Of a stretch of DNA of 64,000 bases, positions 23,618-33,503 are shown piece after piece. The stretch lies in assembly GCF_010501075.1 (NCBI RefSeq), contig NZ_QVMN01000001.1:248001-312000 (forward strand), given 5' to 3'. Position numbers and translations under genes: made by a program. Source of the stretch: Dysgonomonas sp. 25 (GTDB lineage: Bacteria > Bacteroidota > Bacteroidia > Bacteroidales > Dysgonomonadaceae). The notes beneath the pieces were generated by a model, which did not search any database, had not been told where the DNA came from, and saw nothing but the letters and a program-made list of their open reading frames with translations. Positions within the stretch are counted from its first letter, which is position 1. Each line of letters begins with the position of its first letter.

Positions 23618-26600
23618 ATGCAAAGATCAATGAAATACAAAATGGGGGTCGACGTAGGTTCGACAACTGTAAAAATCGTCATCCTCGATGACTGCAAACA
23701 CATTATATACAAAACCTATAAACGCCACAATGCCAATATCCAGCCAACATTAGTCGAAGAATTCAAGACCGTAATGGGCGAATATCCGGGTGTGCAATTC
23801 GATATATACATTTCGGGCTCGGCAGGTATGGGTATCGGCGAACGTACAGGCATCCCTTTTGTACAGGAAGTCGTATCGGCCGTTGAAGTTGTAAGACAAG
23901 TCTATAATGACGCACATACCCTTATCGATTTGGGGGGCGAAGATGCCAAAACGGTATTCTTCAGCGAAGGGCGTAATCCCGACATCCGCATGAATGGTAG
24001 CTGTGCCGGTGGTACGGGAGCGTTCATCGACCAGATGGCGAGCCTGATGTGCATCTCGGTAGAAGAATTAGGTCAAAAAGCCCTGAAATTCGATAAGATA
24101 TACCCGATAGCCTCGCGCTGTGGTGTATTTGCCAAAACAGACGTACAGAACCTGATAAGCCGTAACATTCCGGTAGCCGATATATCTGCCTCCATCCTGC
24201 ATGCCGTTGCCTTGCAATCGGTTACGACATTGGCTCGTGGATGCGATGTGCAACCGAAAGTGCTTTGCATCGGTGGTCCGCTGACCTTTATTCCGGCATT
24301 GCGCGATGCTTTCAAAGAGGTGTTGAAAATACAGGAATCGGATTTGATTGTTCCCGAAAACGGAGAATACTTCCCGGCTTGGGGGGCTGCATTATATACG
24401 AGCGAAGAAGATAAAACCTTCGATTTAGGTGAGTTGGTCGAGAAAATGTCTCAAACGACAACATCCAACCAGAGCGATGCGCTCGAACCACTATTCAAAG
24501 ACGAACTGAAATACATAGAGTGGGGGACTAACCGCAAAATTAAGCCGCTTAGCTTCAAACCGCTCGGCGAAGAAAAAGAAATAGAATGCTTTTTGGGAAT
24601 CGATTCGGGTTCGACGACTTCCAAAATTGTCATCATGGATAAAGATGCCAATATTGTCTACAAATTCTATGGAAACAATGAAGGCAACCCGCTGAAAAGA
24701 GTAAACGAAGGGTTGGCGCAATTCTTCGAGGAAGCCGAAAAGAAAGGCGTCAACGTAAAATTCCTTTCGTCGGCAGCCACAGGATATGGCGAAGACCTGA
24801 TTAAATCGGCTTTAGGGCTCGATTTCGGTATCGTGGAAACAATCGCCCACATGTCGGGGGCGCAATATGTAGACCCGAATGTGTCGTTTGTATTGGACAT
24901 CGGAGGACAGGATATCAAATCCATCTTCATCGCCAACGGTGTAATTTCCAATATCGAACTGAACGAAGCCTGCTCGGCAGGTTGCGGATCATTCCTGCAA
25001 AACTTCGCTTCGAATCTGGGGATGGAGCTGTCAGACTTCTCCCGCGCGGCTTGTCTGGCCAAATATCCGAGCGATTTAGGTTCGCGTTGTACGGTATTTA
25101 TGAACTCGAAAGTGAAACAATCGCTTCGCGAGAATGCCGGAAATGACGACATTGCAGCCGGATTAGCCTACTCGGTAGTGAAAAACTGCCTCTTCAAAGT
25201 ATTGAAAATATCCAACCTGAATATATTAGGCGACAACATTGTCGTTCAGGGAGGTACCTTCCGCAACGATGCCGTTTACCGTGCTTTGGAAATGCTTTCG
25301 GGCAAATCGGTAAGCTCTACCGACCACCCCGAACTGATGGGTGCTCTCGGTGCTGCATTGTATGCACAACGCTTGTGGAGCAAAGGACGCGCAGAAGAAT
25401 CGTTCAACGGTAAGGAATCGTTGATAGATGTTACGACCATCGATACGAAAGAACTGACTTGTAAAGGTTGTACCAACCTCTGTTCGGTGCTTCGTTTCCG
25501 CTTCCAGAACGGAAATACCTGTTATGCCGGAAACAAGTGCGAAAAGGTATTCTATAATAAGAGCGTGGCGCGCAAAGAGGGTTACAACGCCTTCGACCGC
25601 AAAAACGAGATATTGTTCAACTATCCTGTCAAGGCAGAAAATATAGTCAAAGGCAAAACTATCGGTATTCCGCGTGTGCTGAATATGTTCGATAACTACC
25701 CGTTTTGGCATACATTGCTGTCGGAATGCGGATTCAATGTACGCCTTTCGCCGGAATCGACTTATCCGCTCTACCAAAGAGGGGTAGGAGGGGTGATGTC
25801 GGATAATATCTGCTTCCCTGCCAAGTTGGTGCACGGGCACATCCTGTCGCTGATAGAGCAGAAAGTAGACCGCATTTTCTATCCGATAGTGCCGAAAGAA
25901 GAAAAAGAATTCGGTGGTGCATCCAACTCGTTCAACTGCCCGGTTGTCAGTGGATATCCCGATGTTATACGCAGCTCTATCGACCCCGAGGGTCGCCACG
26001 GCATTGCTTTTGATGAGCCTGTAGTCACTTTCAGCAGCGACAAGGCGCTGTATAAAGGATGCTACAACTATCTATCGGGGCTTGGCGTTTCCAAATCTGT
26101 ATTCGACAAGGCATTCAATGCTGCCCAACAAACGCGGGCTGCACTGAAAGGCAACTTATATAATTTCCAGAAAGAAATATTGGATAAGGCTGTCGAAAGT
26201 GGCGAACCGGTATTTATTGTTGCAGGACGTCCTTACCATGCCGATCCGCTGATCCACCAGAAAGTGGGGCAAATATTGTCGGATTTGGGAACGATTGTAC
26301 TCACCGATGACGTTTTCCGTAAGCCGGAAAGTGAAGGCTTCGGCAAGCTGAATATTATCTCGCAATGGTCGTATCCGAACCGTGTGGTACAGTCGGCGAT
26401 GGAAATTGCCAAACTACCGCAGAATGTGCAGTTGGTACAACTAAACTCTTTCGGTTGCGGTCCCGACTCGTTCTTTATGGACGAAACACGCGACATACTG
26501 AAAGCGGCTAATAAGAATATTACGGTTATCCGTATCGACGAAATTGCCAGTCCGGGCTCTATCCGCCTGCGTTTGCGCTCGTTGGTAGAATCGCTGAAAG

Positions 26601-27862
26601 CTGCTAAACCGGCTGAAAAGCAAGGCGAACAATATCAGGGATATACTGTCCCATACAAAATAGCAAAAGACAAAGACAAAACGATATTAGTGCCTTGGCT
26701 GGCCGACTTCCTGAACCCGTTTGCACCTGCTTTGGGCGAATTGCTGGGGGTGAAGGTGGCTAACTTGCCTAAATCGAATAAACTATCTGCCGACCTCGGG
26801 TTGATGTATGGTAACAACGAAGTGTGTTATCCGTCTACGCTGGTGTTGGGAGATATCATAAGCGCTTTGCAATCGGGCAATTACGACGTGCAGGACATTG
26901 TCCTTGCCATCACGCAGACCGGCGGTCAATGCCGTGCAACGAACTATATCGCGCAGATAAAGAGCGGTCTGATAAACGCCGGATTCAATGATATACCCGT
27001 TATTGCCTTGAGTTCGGGCGATACTTTCCAGAATGGCGAAAGCGAATTCAAAATGGAATGGAAACGCCTGTCTAAGATTGCTGTTCCGTTGGTACTCTAC
27101 GGAGATGGTTTGCAACAGATGCACAGTGCCATTTCGGTGCGCGAGAAGAAAGCCGGTTCATCACTTTCGGTGTTCGATTTCTATATCGAACGCGGTATAG
27201 ATGCTGTCCGCGCCAATGACCCGAAAACCTTAATGCGCCTGTTGAAGGAGGCTGTCGCTGATTTCAACAATGTGCCTATCTACGATAAAGAGTATGCTAA
27301 AGTAGGGTTGATAGGGGAAATATTTGTGAAGTATAATAACTATGCACAAGCAAATATTACTGAATGGTTGCGTTCGAAGAATGTGGAAGTTTCTACACCG
27401 CCTTTGCTCGATTTCTTGTTGCAATTCTTTGTGAATAAGAAAACGAATGTGGCAAACGGCTTGCAAGACCAAACCATATTCGAGAGAATGATGACCAAAA
27501 CCATCTGGCAATATGTCAACCGCAAGGTGAAAAAGGTGGATAAGATAATGAGCAAGTTCAAATATTTCGAACATTCCGAATCTATCTTTGCTAAAGCCGA
27601 AGCGGCATCCGAAATAGTGAACTTGGCTAACCAGTTCGGCGAAGGGTGGCTGATACCGGGCGAAATAGCTCACTACGCACGCAAAGGGGTAAACAAAGTG
27701 GTTTGTATACAGCCGTTCGGTTGTATCGCCAATCACGTGATTGCCAAAGGAGTAGAGAAACGCATCAAGGAGTTATATCCGAATATGAGTATCCTCTATC
27801 TCGATATCGACGGTGGTGTGGCGGAAGTCAACCTTCAGAACCGCTTGCACTTTATGATGTAA
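23618..27862 (+). CDS. 2-hydroxyacyl-CoA dehydratase activase-type giant protein
   Basis: The 1,414-residue protein has two BadF/BadG/HgdC-type ASKHA ATPase domains, starting GVDVGSTTVKIVIL (residue 9) and FLGIDSGSTTSKIVIM (about 325). Each has its Fe-S cysteine loop (GSCAGGTGAFIDQMA; EACSAGCGSFLQNFA). A DUF2229 region follows (IGIPRVLNMFDNYPFWHTLL), then HgdB-like segments with GGQCRATNYI. In the classic systems the activase drives an electron by ATP hydrolysis into the dehydratase; this fused type is widespread in anaerobes but its substrate is unknown. No separate dehydratase subunits are nearby. It is monocistronic, with its own terminator. Confidence 0.88.
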   Translation: MQRSMKYKMGVDVGSTTVKIVILDDCKHIIYKTYKRHNANIQPTLVEEFKTVMGEYPGVQFDIYISGSAGMGIGERTGIPFVQEVVSAVEVVRQVYNDAHTLIDLGGEDAKTVFFSEGRNPDIRMNGSCAGGTGAFIDQMASLMCISVEELGQKALKFDKIYPIASRCGVFAKTDVQNLISRNIPVADISASILHAVALQSVTTLARGCDVQPKVLCIGGPLTFIPALRDAFKEVLKIQESDLIVPENGEYFPAWGAALYTSEEDKTFDLGELVEKMSQTTTSNQSDALEPLFKDELKYIEWGTNRKIKPLSFKPLGEEKEIECFLGIDSGSTTSKIVIMDKDANIVYKFYGNNEGNPLKRVNEGLAQFFEEAEKKGVNVKFLSSAATGYGEDLIKSALGLDFGIVETIAHMSGAQYVDPNVSFVLDIGGQDIKSIFIANGVISNIELNEACSAGCGSFLQNFASNLGMELSDFSRAACLAKYPSDLGSRCTVFMNSKVKQSLRENAGNDDIAAGLAYSVVKNCLFKVLKISNLNILGDNIVVQGGTFRNDAVYRALEMLSGKSVSSTDHPELMGALGAALYAQRLWSKGRAEESFNGKESLIDVTTIDTKELTCKGCTNLCSVLRFRFQNGNTCYAGNKCEKVFYNKSVARKEGYNAFDRKNEILFNYPVKAENIVKGKTIGIPRVLNMFDNYPFWHTLLSECGFNVRLSPESTYPLYQRGVGGVMSDNICFPAKLVHGHILSLIEQKVDRIFYPIVPKEEKEFGGASNSFNCPVVSGYPDVIRSSIDPEGRHGIAFDEPVVTFSSDKALYKGCYNYLSGLGVSKSVFDKAFNAAQQTRAALKGNLYNFQKEILDKAVESGEPVFIVAGRPYHADPLIHQKVGQILSDLGTIVLTDDVFRKPESEGFGKLNIISQWSYPNRVVQSAMEIAKLPQNVQLVQLNSFGCGPDSFFMDETRDILKAANKNITVIRIDEIASPGSIRLRLRSLVESLKAAKPAEKQGEQYQGYTVPYKIAKDKDKTILVPWLADFLNPFAPALGELLGVKVANLPKSNKLSADLGLMYGNNEVCYPSTLVLGDIISALQSGNYDVQDIVLAITQTGGQCRATNYIAQIKSGLINAGFNDIPVIALSSGDTFQNGESEFKMEWKRLSKIAVPLVLYGDGLQQMHSAISVREKKAGSSLSVFDFYIERGIDAVRANDPKTLMRLLKEAVADFNNVPIYDKEYAKVGLIGEIFVKYNNYAQANITEWLRSKNVEVSTPPLLDFLLQFFVNKKTNVANGLQDQTIFERMMTKTIWQYVNRKVKKVDKIMSKFKYFEHSESIFAKAEAASEIVNLANQFGEGWLIPGEIAHYARKGVNKVVCIQPFGCIANHVIAKGVEKRIKELYPNMSILYLDIDGGVAEVNLQNRLHFMM

Positions 27863-27887
27863 AAAGATAAAATTCAACTATAGACGG

Positions 27888-27920
27888 AAGCACCTTTATA
27901 ATGAAGGTGCTTTCTTGTTT
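27888..27920 (+). terminator. Intrinsic terminator of the activase gene
   Basis: AAGCACCTT (27888-27896) and AAGGTGCTT (27904-27912) around a 7-base loop, followed by TCTTGTTT. Confidence 0.82.
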
Positions 27921-27959
27921 ACTTGTCCCGGTTTCATCGTTATAATCGGGCTTTTTTAT

Positions 27960-27967
27960 TATCTTTG
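27960..27967 (+). promoter_or_regulatory. -7 box of the recR operon
   Basis: TATCTTTG, a full TAnnTTTG match, lies 28 bases before the recR start codon. The -33 region is not clear. Confidence 0.6.
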
Positions 27968-27994
27968 CTTTAGATATTTAGTATTGTACCAGAC

Positions 27995-28618
27995 ATGAAT
28001 CAACGATATCCTTCCGCCTTATTAGAAAACGCTGTCGAAGAATTTTCGAAACTTCCCGGCATCGGGCGTAAAACAGCTCTCCGGCTTATTCTGCATATGT
28101 TAAGGCAGGATAGTTCGGCCATCCACAATTTTGCCAATGCCATCACCACCCTCAAGGATGAAGTCAAGTATTGCCGCATGTGCCACAATATTTGCGACGA
28201 CGATACTTGCTCTATCTGCAACGATTTGTCGCGCGATAAGACGACGCTCTGTGTGGTGGAGAATATAAAGGAAGTGATGGCGATAGAGAATACGATGCAA
28301 TATCGCGGGGTGTATCATGTACTCGGAGGCATTATTTCGCCGATAGACGGGATAGGCCCTTCTGACCTCGAAATCGAAAGCCTTGTGGAGCGCGTATCGC
28401 AAGGAGAAGTGAAAGAAGTTATCCTTGCCCTTAGCACGACTATGGAAGGCGATACGACCAACTTATACATTTATAAGAAACTGAGCGGTTTCGATGTCAA
28501 TGTCTCTATTATCGCTCGCGGCATCTCTATCGGCGACGAAATAGAATACGCCGACGAAGTTACACTCGGCCGTTCCATTCTGAACCGTACACCGTTCAAC
28601 GAATCTTTCAGGCTTTAA
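27995..28618 (+). CDS. recR: Recombination mediator protein RecR
   Basis: The 207-residue protein is RecR-sized. It has the helix-hairpin-helix start [19 protein letters not shown], the four-cysteine zinc finger [16 protein letters not shown] (about 57-72), and a Toprim domain beginning [14 protein letters not shown], with [18 protein letters not shown] after it. RecR with RecO and RecF loads RecA at gaps. It is first in a rightward block that includes a membrane protein, a HAD protein, an acetyltransferase and TsaC. Confidence 0.97.
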   Translation: MNQRYPSALLENAVEEFSKLPGIGRKTALRLILHMLRQDSSAIHNFANAITTLKDEVKYCRMCHNICDDDTCSICNDLSRDKTTLCVVENIKEVMAIENTMQYRGVYHVLGGIISPIDGIGPSDLEIESLVERVSQGEVKEVILALSTTMEGDTTNLYIYKKLSGFDVNVSIIARGISIGDEIEYADEVTLGRSILNRTPFNESFRL

Positions 28619-28627
28619 AAATCGAAT

Positions 28628-29143
28628 ATGAAAGAAAAGAAAATATATAAACGATTATCCATCTTCTTTTGGCTGAATATCGTACTATTAGGCGGATTCT
28701 TCCTGTTCATCCTCCAACAGAAAGGGGAAAATTTCGGGAATATCCCTTCTAATGTTGCCCTCGAGCGTTGGGCGATTATTATTACCATTGCCGCTATTCC
28801 GTTCGCGCTGAAAGTGTTCCATTCCCTGCTGAAAAAGCTTAAAGCAGGAGAAGCCGCACACTTCCACAACAAATATGTATGGCTATATACGGCGCGCATA
28901 CTCATCCTCGATATGGTAGCGTTGCTGAATATCATCGCTTTCGAAATATATGAGTCTAACAATTTCATCTATTTAACAATAGTTATTATATTTGCAATGA
29001 TGTTTTGTTACCCAAACCGGAATGAGTTAACCTATTCGACTGATATTCCGGACAACACATCGGATGTTCCGGTTGACGAAATGGGCGAAAGTACGACTCA
29101 GGAACAACAAAATGAAGACGCGAAAGACAATATAAACCCATAA
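28628..29143 (+). CDS. Four-helix membrane protein, unknown function
   Basis: A 171-residue protein with four hydrophobic segments: about residues 13-28 (FFWLNIVLLGGFFLFIL), 50-64, 85-103 and 109-125. A polar acidic C-terminal tail follows (TDIPDNTSDVPVDEMGES...). The tail is likely cytoplasmic. No family is recognised. It starts 9 bases after recR and precedes the HAD gene by 13 bases, so it is probably co-transcribed. Confidence 0.7.
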   Translation: MKEKKIYKRLSIFFWLNIVLLGGFFLFILQQKGENFGNIPSNVALERWAIIITIAAIPFALKVFHSLLKKLKAGEAAHFHNKYVWLYTARILILDMVALLNIIAFEIYESNNFIYLTIVIIFAMMFCYPNRNELTYSTDIPDNTSDVPVDEMGESTTQEQQNEDAKDNINP

Positions 29144-29156
29144 AAGATAAAGACGC

Positions 29157-29606
29157 ATGGTTATTGCTGTAGATTTTGACGGAACAATTGTAGAACACGC
29201 ATATCCCCAAATAGGACGTCCTATTCCGTTTGCAATAGAAACACTGTTGCAATTGCAGAAAGAAGGACATACCTTATTGCTCTGGTCGGTTCGCGAGGGC
29301 GATCTGTTGCAGGAAGCTGTCGACTATTGTGCAGGCAAAGGGCTGGTATTTTATGCAGCCAATTGCAACTATCCCGAAGAAGACCGTTCTACGGCAGCCC
29401 GGAAGCTGAATGCCGACCTCTTTATCGACGACCGTAATCTGGGTGGGCTACCCGAATGGGGAATGATATACAATCTCATTAAGGGAGCCGAAAATGGCTT
29501 GACATCATACGAACAAATGATGATGTTGAATGATGACAGGCCTCACGGACGACGAAAAAAGAATTTTTTTATCCGTTTAGGCGAAATGTTCGAAAAAGGA
29601 TATTAA
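29157..29606 (+). CDS. BT0820-family HAD-type phosphatase
   Basis: A 149-residue HAD-fold protein. The nucleophile motif is AVDFDGTIVEH (residues 4-14), motif II LLWSVREGD, and the acidic motif LFIDDRNLGG (about 95-104). The close relative BT0820 of Bacteroides thetaiotaomicron is a small phosphatase of solved structure with no firm physiological substrate. It lies in the recR block. Confidence 0.85.
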   Translation: MVIAVDFDGTIVEHAYPQIGRPIPFAIETLLQLQKEGHTLLLWSVREGDLLQEAVDYCAGKGLVFYAANCNYPEEDRSTAARKLNADLFIDDRNLGGLPEWGMIYNLIKGAENGLTSYEQMMMLNDDRPHGRRKKNFFIRLGEMFEKGY

Positions 29607-29647
29607 CTTCGTTAACATATAAATATTAAAATTAATAGGCGGGTGGT

Positions 29648-30187
29648 ATGCTATTAAGTAATTCATACATAAAATTGCGCGCTCTGGAGCCGGATGATCT
29701 GGATATGCTCTACCAATGGGAGAACACATCTGCGCACTGGCTGCATGGCAATACCTTAGCACCATACTCGCGATTTGCACTGAAGAAATACATCACCGAA
29801 ACGCAATTGACTGATATATACGAGAGTAAGCAATTGCGGCTGATGATAGAACTGACCGACAACAATCTCAATATCACTATAGGAATTATCGATTTATATG
29901 ACTTGGATGTGCGCAATAACCGCGCCGGAGTGGGCATCTTGATAGACGAGAAATACCGCAACCGGGGCTATGCCACCCAATCATTGGATTTGATAAAAGA
30001 TTATGCATTCAACTTTCTTGGGCTTTATCAGCTATATGCCTTTATCTCCGTAAAGAATAAATATAGCTTACAACTATTTGAGAATGCAGGATACAAACAT
30101 GCAGGAATCCTAAAAAACTGGATACTGAAAAACGACATCTACGAAGATGTTCAGATTCTTCAGCTTTTAAAAGAGAGGGAGTTATGA
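29648..30187 (+). CDS. GNAT acetyltransferase, RimJ/RimL-like
   Basis: A 179-residue GNAT protein: IKLRALEPDDLDMLYQWEN at the N-terminus, the acetyl-CoA-binding stretch VGILIDEKYRNRGYATQSLDLI (about 96-117), and LFENAGYKHAGILKNWI near the end. This matches the RimJ/RimL/SpeG-like group that acetylates protein N-termini or polyamines. Its stop overlaps the start of tsaC by 4 bases (ATGA), so the two are translationally coupled. The substrate is unknown. Confidence 0.88.
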   Translation: MLLSNSYIKLRALEPDDLDMLYQWENTSAHWLHGNTLAPYSRFALKKYITETQLTDIYESKQLRLMIELTDNNLNITIGIIDLYDLDVRNNRAGVGILIDEKYRNRGYATQSLDLIKDYAFNFLGLYQLYAFISVKNKYSLQLFENAGYKHAGILKNWILKNDIYEDVQILQLLKEREL

Positions 30188-30747
30188 ACGAAGAAATTAA
30201 GAGGGCATTTAATATACTGGTATCAGGGGGGATTATTCTCTATCCTACTGATACGATATGGGGCATAGGGTGTGATGCAACCAACGAAAAAGCAATTAAC
30301 CAAATCTATGAGTTAAAAAAACGTGTAGACTCAAAAGCGCTTATTACCTTACTCGACAGTCCGGCTAAATTGAACTACTATTTGCACGAAGTTCCCGATA
30401 TAGCATGGGATTTGATAGAACTGGCCGATAAGCCGCTGACCATTATTTATGACGATGCACGCAATGTTGCTTCGAATCTGATAGCCGAAGACGGTAGTCT
30501 TGCTATCCGTATCACACAAGAAACTTTTTCCAAAACCTTATGCCAACGTTTCCGCAAGCCGATAGTATCCACATCGGCCAATATCAGCGGGCAACCATCG
30601 CCAACGAACTTCGCCGACATAAGCGAAGAAATCAAAAACGGCGTGGACTATATCGTCAATTTCCGCCAAGACGAAAAGACAAATCCCAAACCTTCCAGTA
30701 TTATTAAATTAGGCAAATCAGGGCAGATTAGAATTATAAGAGAATAA
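30184..30747 (+). CDS. tsaC: L-threonylcarbamoyladenylate synthase (YrdC/Sua5 type)
   Basis: The 187-residue protein has the YrdC-domain signature: GGIILYPTDTIWGIGCDATNEKAI near residue 14, then KKRVDSKALITLLDS, and STSANISGQPSPTNFADI (about 139-156). It makes threonylcarbamoyl-AMP for the t6A modification of tRNAs reading ANN codons. Without the extra Sua5 domain, the short TsaC-type name fits. It is coupled to the preceding acetyltransferase and followed by the TPR gene. Confidence 0.93.
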   Translation: MNEEIKRAFNILVSGGIILYPTDTIWGIGCDATNEKAINQIYELKKRVDSKALITLLDSPAKLNYYLHEVPDIAWDLIELADKPLTIIYDDARNVASNLIAEDGSLAIRITQETFSKTLCQRFRKPIVSTSANISGQPSPTNFADISEEIKNGVDYIVNFRQDEKTNPKPSSIIKLGKSGQIRIIRE

Positions 30748-30768
30748 CCGAACGAGAACTGAAAGACA

Positions 30769-32715
30769 ATGAACCAAAGTGGACATCATGCACTATTTAA
30801 GAAACAATATAGTGCAGCTGAAAGATTGTATTCGGAATACACCGAAAACCCAGGTAAGTATTCGGGTACAAAGGCGCGCGAATTGTTAATGCGGATAGAA
30901 GACCATTACAGCAAGGCCAAAATGTCGGCCGAGGAACTCAACGACCGTTACAACGTTTTGCTGATGGATATGAAGAGGGCGCAAATCTATGCTCTGAAAG
31001 GCGATACACAAATGGCGCGTAGCTTATTCAACCATGTCATCCGCGATGCGGGGCGCATGGATGCCGAAGCACTGCATCTGGTGTTGGAGAGCCATTTATT
31101 CCAGATTTACACATTCGATAGCGAAATGGACAGGAAAGCAATCCGTCAGAAGTGCAATATCGCCCTGCAGATAGGAGCCGAATATTTAGACCGGTCTATT
31201 AACAAATACCACCGCATTATCTATGCTCATGCCGAGATTGAGAAGTATCTCGGGCTGATGGAAGAGGAAGAAGATCACCGCAAGAAAATGTATGCCCATT
31301 ACCTGCGCGCATACGAGCTATATAATAAGCTTATGTCGAAAATGCCGGAGATGTATACCATGGGCTTTGCCAGTATTGTCGAGCGATTGACAAACTATTA
31401 TGTACACAAAGTAAGGAATTACCCGCAGGCTGTTATTCTCTACGAACATCTGGAGCGTTTGGGCGAAACTTATATATACCGCTTCAAAGAAGATGAAAAT
31501 AAGATTATTCATTGTTTGTCTATTGCCGGCGACGGTTTCTATCTGTTAGGAGAGACATATTCGCGCCTGAACAAAGCGAAAAAGTCTGCCAAGCTATTCG
31601 AGAGCGCTGCCCGGGTGTATGCCCATTTGGCGAGATATTCGCCGCAATACCGTAAAAAAGCGGTAGAGATGCAGCGGACGATGGGATATGCCTATCTCGA
31701 AGCCGACAAAACGAAGCAGGCATACGAAGCGTTTGAACAGGCAGCCGAGGTGTACAAAGAGATAGACATCGAGGAGGCTGTCAGCCCCGATTATGAAAAG
31801 ACAGCCGATTTGCACCTGCAACTGGGTAAATATTATATAACGAAAAACAGCTTCCACAAGGCTATCCGTTCGTTCGAGACAATATGCGAATCCGGCAAAA
31901 CAGCCATGGACAAATATCCGGATGAAATAAAGCCTAAAACAGTATATGCCACGGGATTGCATCATATGGGGTGTGTATATGGGCTGATTAAAAAGCATAA
32001 GGAGCAGAAACGGTATCTGGAGAGGGCGCTTGCCATACGTCAATCGTTGCTTCGCTCTGCACCCGAGAATATCGATTTCAGATTTAGCTGGGCCGAAACG
32101 GTTCAGGAGCTTGCAAATCTGTATATGCACCAAAAGCATTACAACAGAGCCTTGAGGCATTATAACGCTATACTCGAAGACAGAAAACGCTTCACCGAAG
32201 AGGATCTGATAGCAAATGGAGGCGCTCTGTTGGAGCTTTACACTAATATAGGCGCGTTGCATACGAAAAAGATGCTGTTGGCCTCAAATAAGAGCCAGAA
32301 GGTGATTGATTATTATACACTTGCCTATCAGTTAGTCCGCAAGTTGTATGACAAAATCCCGAGAATCTATCAAAAGCCTTTAGCCGAAATAAATGCTAAG
32401 TTGGGAGAACATTATTACAAAATGAAGGAATATATAAAAGCGCGCGAGCACTTGGCTTCGTCGTCACAACTGTACCGCAAATTCGATAGGGCAGTAGACC
32501 GCCCGACATGGAACGAGATGATGAGCCTTTTGTCCTTGCAGGTGCAGTTTGAATGTAAGGTGAGCAAAGACTTAGATATCGCTTCGGAGATATTGGATTA
32601 TATGAATAATTCGTACGAAAAAACACCGGAATCGTGGAAAGAGGAGATAAAAGATTTGCGGTATAAAATAGATGTGTTAACTTCGGATATTGAAAAATTG
32701 AGAATTAACATATAA
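30769..32715 (+). CDS. Tetratricopeptide-repeat protein, unknown function
   Basis: The 648-residue cytoplasmic protein has no signal peptide and is made mostly of helix pairs of TPR type (for example ETYSRLNKAKKSAKLFESAARVYA, ADLHLQLGKYYITKNSFHKAIRSF, and ANLYMHQKHYNRALRHYNAIL). These would form a long superhelical scaffold for protein-protein contact. No enzymatic domain is visible. It sits between tsaC (21 bases) and the pentapeptide-repeat gene (9 bases), so all three are probably one transcript. Confidence 0.85.
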   Translation: MNQSGHHALFKKQYSAAERLYSEYTENPGKYSGTKARELLMRIEDHYSKAKMSAEELNDRYNVLLMDMKRAQIYALKGDTQMARSLFNHVIRDAGRMDAEALHLVLESHLFQIYTFDSEMDRKAIRQKCNIALQIGAEYLDRSINKYHRIIYAHAEIEKYLGLMEEEEDHRKKMYAHYLRAYELYNKLMSKMPEMYTMGFASIVERLTNYYVHKVRNYPQAVILYEHLERLGETYIYRFKEDENKIIHCLSIAGDGFYLLGETYSRLNKAKKSAKLFESAARVYAHLARYSPQYRKKAVEMQRTMGYAYLEADKTKQAYEAFEQAAEVYKEIDIEEAVSPDYEKTADLHLQLGKYYITKNSFHKAIRSFETICESGKTAMDKYPDEIKPKTVYATGLHHMGCVYGLIKKHKEQKRYLERALAIRQSLLRSAPENIDFRFSWAETVQELANLYMHQKHYNRALRHYNAILEDRKRFTEEDLIANGGALLELYTNIGALHTKKMLLASNKSQKVIDYYTLAYQLVRKLYDKIPRIYQKPLAEINAKLGEHYYKMKEYIKAREHLASSSQLYRKFDRAVDRPTWNEMMSLLSLQVQFECKVSKDLDIASEILDYMNNSYEKTPESWKEEIKDLRYKIDVLTSDIEKLRINI

Positions 32716-32724
32716 AAGACTATT

Positions 32725-33291
32725 ATGGATGCTTATGCCGATAAGATATTTGAAAATGAGGGTTTTGCAGAACAAAAAATAGAACATGCAGAGTACGAAA
32801 ACTGCACATTCTCTAAGTGCGATTTCACCAATACCTCATTTTCGCTATGCACTTTCATCGACTGCACTTTTGTCCATTGCAATCTGGCAATGACCAAACT
32901 GGTGCAATCTACGATGAATAATGTAGCTTTCGAATCGTGCAAGATAATGGGAGTGAATTTCGGGCATTGCCACGACTTTATATTCGAGGTGAGTTTCAAG
33001 GATTGCCTGCTGGATTACACTTCGTTCGAAAAGAGGAAAATGTTAAAGACCTCATTTGTTAAATCCTCTCTCAAAGGTGTCGATTTTGGCTTGGCAGACC
33101 TCAAACAATCGGTATTCATAGATTGTGACCTGAACGAAGCTATTTTCTACAACACCAATTTGCAGGAAGTCGATTTTCGGCAGGCATACAACTACATCAT
33201 CAACCCGAATGAGAACAATATCAAGAAAGCCCGCTTTTCGCGCGAAAGCCTCGCAGGATTGCTGACGCAATATAATATCGTTATAGAGTGA
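32725..33291 (+). CDS. Pentapeptide-repeat protein
   Basis: The 188-residue protein is built of A(D/N)LxX-type pentapeptides with unusually many cysteines and phenylalanines: ENCTFSKCDFTNTSFSLCTFIDCTFVHCNLAMTKL, later SLKGVDFGLADLKQSVFIDCDLNEAIF. This folds as a right-handed square beta-helix. Some members mimic DNA and protect gyrase (Qnr type), most have unknown roles. Length is near Qnr proteins, but the tandem pattern and the context give no support for quinolone protection. Confidence 0.88.
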   Translation: MDAYADKIFENEGFAEQKIEHAEYENCTFSKCDFTNTSFSLCTFIDCTFVHCNLAMTKLVQSTMNNVAFESCKIMGVNFGHCHDFIFEVSFKDCLLDYTSFEKRKMLKTSFVKSSLKGVDFGLADLKQSVFIDCDLNEAIFYNTNLQEVDFRQAYNYIINPNENNIKKARFSRESLAGLLTQYNIVIE

Positions 33292-33350
33292 TAGTCTCCG
33301 TATGTGTCAACAATCTGACTTTTTCTGTAGCAAATAGACGGATTTATCAC

Positions 33351-33358
33351 TATCTTTG
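33351..33358 (+). promoter_or_regulatory. -7 box upstream of aroC
   Basis: TATCTTTG, a full TAnnTTTG match, 146 bases before the aroC start. A dispersed hairpin repeat (33421-33472) lies in the resulting leader. Confidence 0.55.
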
Positions 33359-33420
33359 TATATCTCTGTCGATTTAGTTTATCTATATTTGTTTAGGAAG
33401 GTAACACTGAGTTTCATAGA

Positions 33421-33472
33421 GAAAAGTAACGCGATAAAAATGCTCAAAACAAGTAGAGGTTTGTTACTTTTC
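33421..33472 (-). repeat. Dispersed hairpin repeat, distant inverted copy
   Basis: GAAAAGTAAC (33421-33430) and GTTACTTTTC (33463-33472) frame the reverse complement of the core found at 20345, 20597 and 20699 (AGTAACAAACCTCTACTT...). A family member 13 kb from the others, in the aroC leader, shows that the repeat is dispersed. Confidence 0.78.
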
Positions 33473-33503
33473 TACAATTGACTGAAAATAAAGGACTAAC
33501 AAA

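Noticed and set aside
25226-25999. A 257-codon leftward ORF inside the activase gene
   Set aside because: It is antisense to a conserved coding region; composition and lack of any family make it a shadow.
32725-33291. Qnr-type quinolone resistance protein
   Set aside because: Length fits, but the repeat pattern and context give no specific support; most pentapeptide-repeat proteins are not gyrase protectors.
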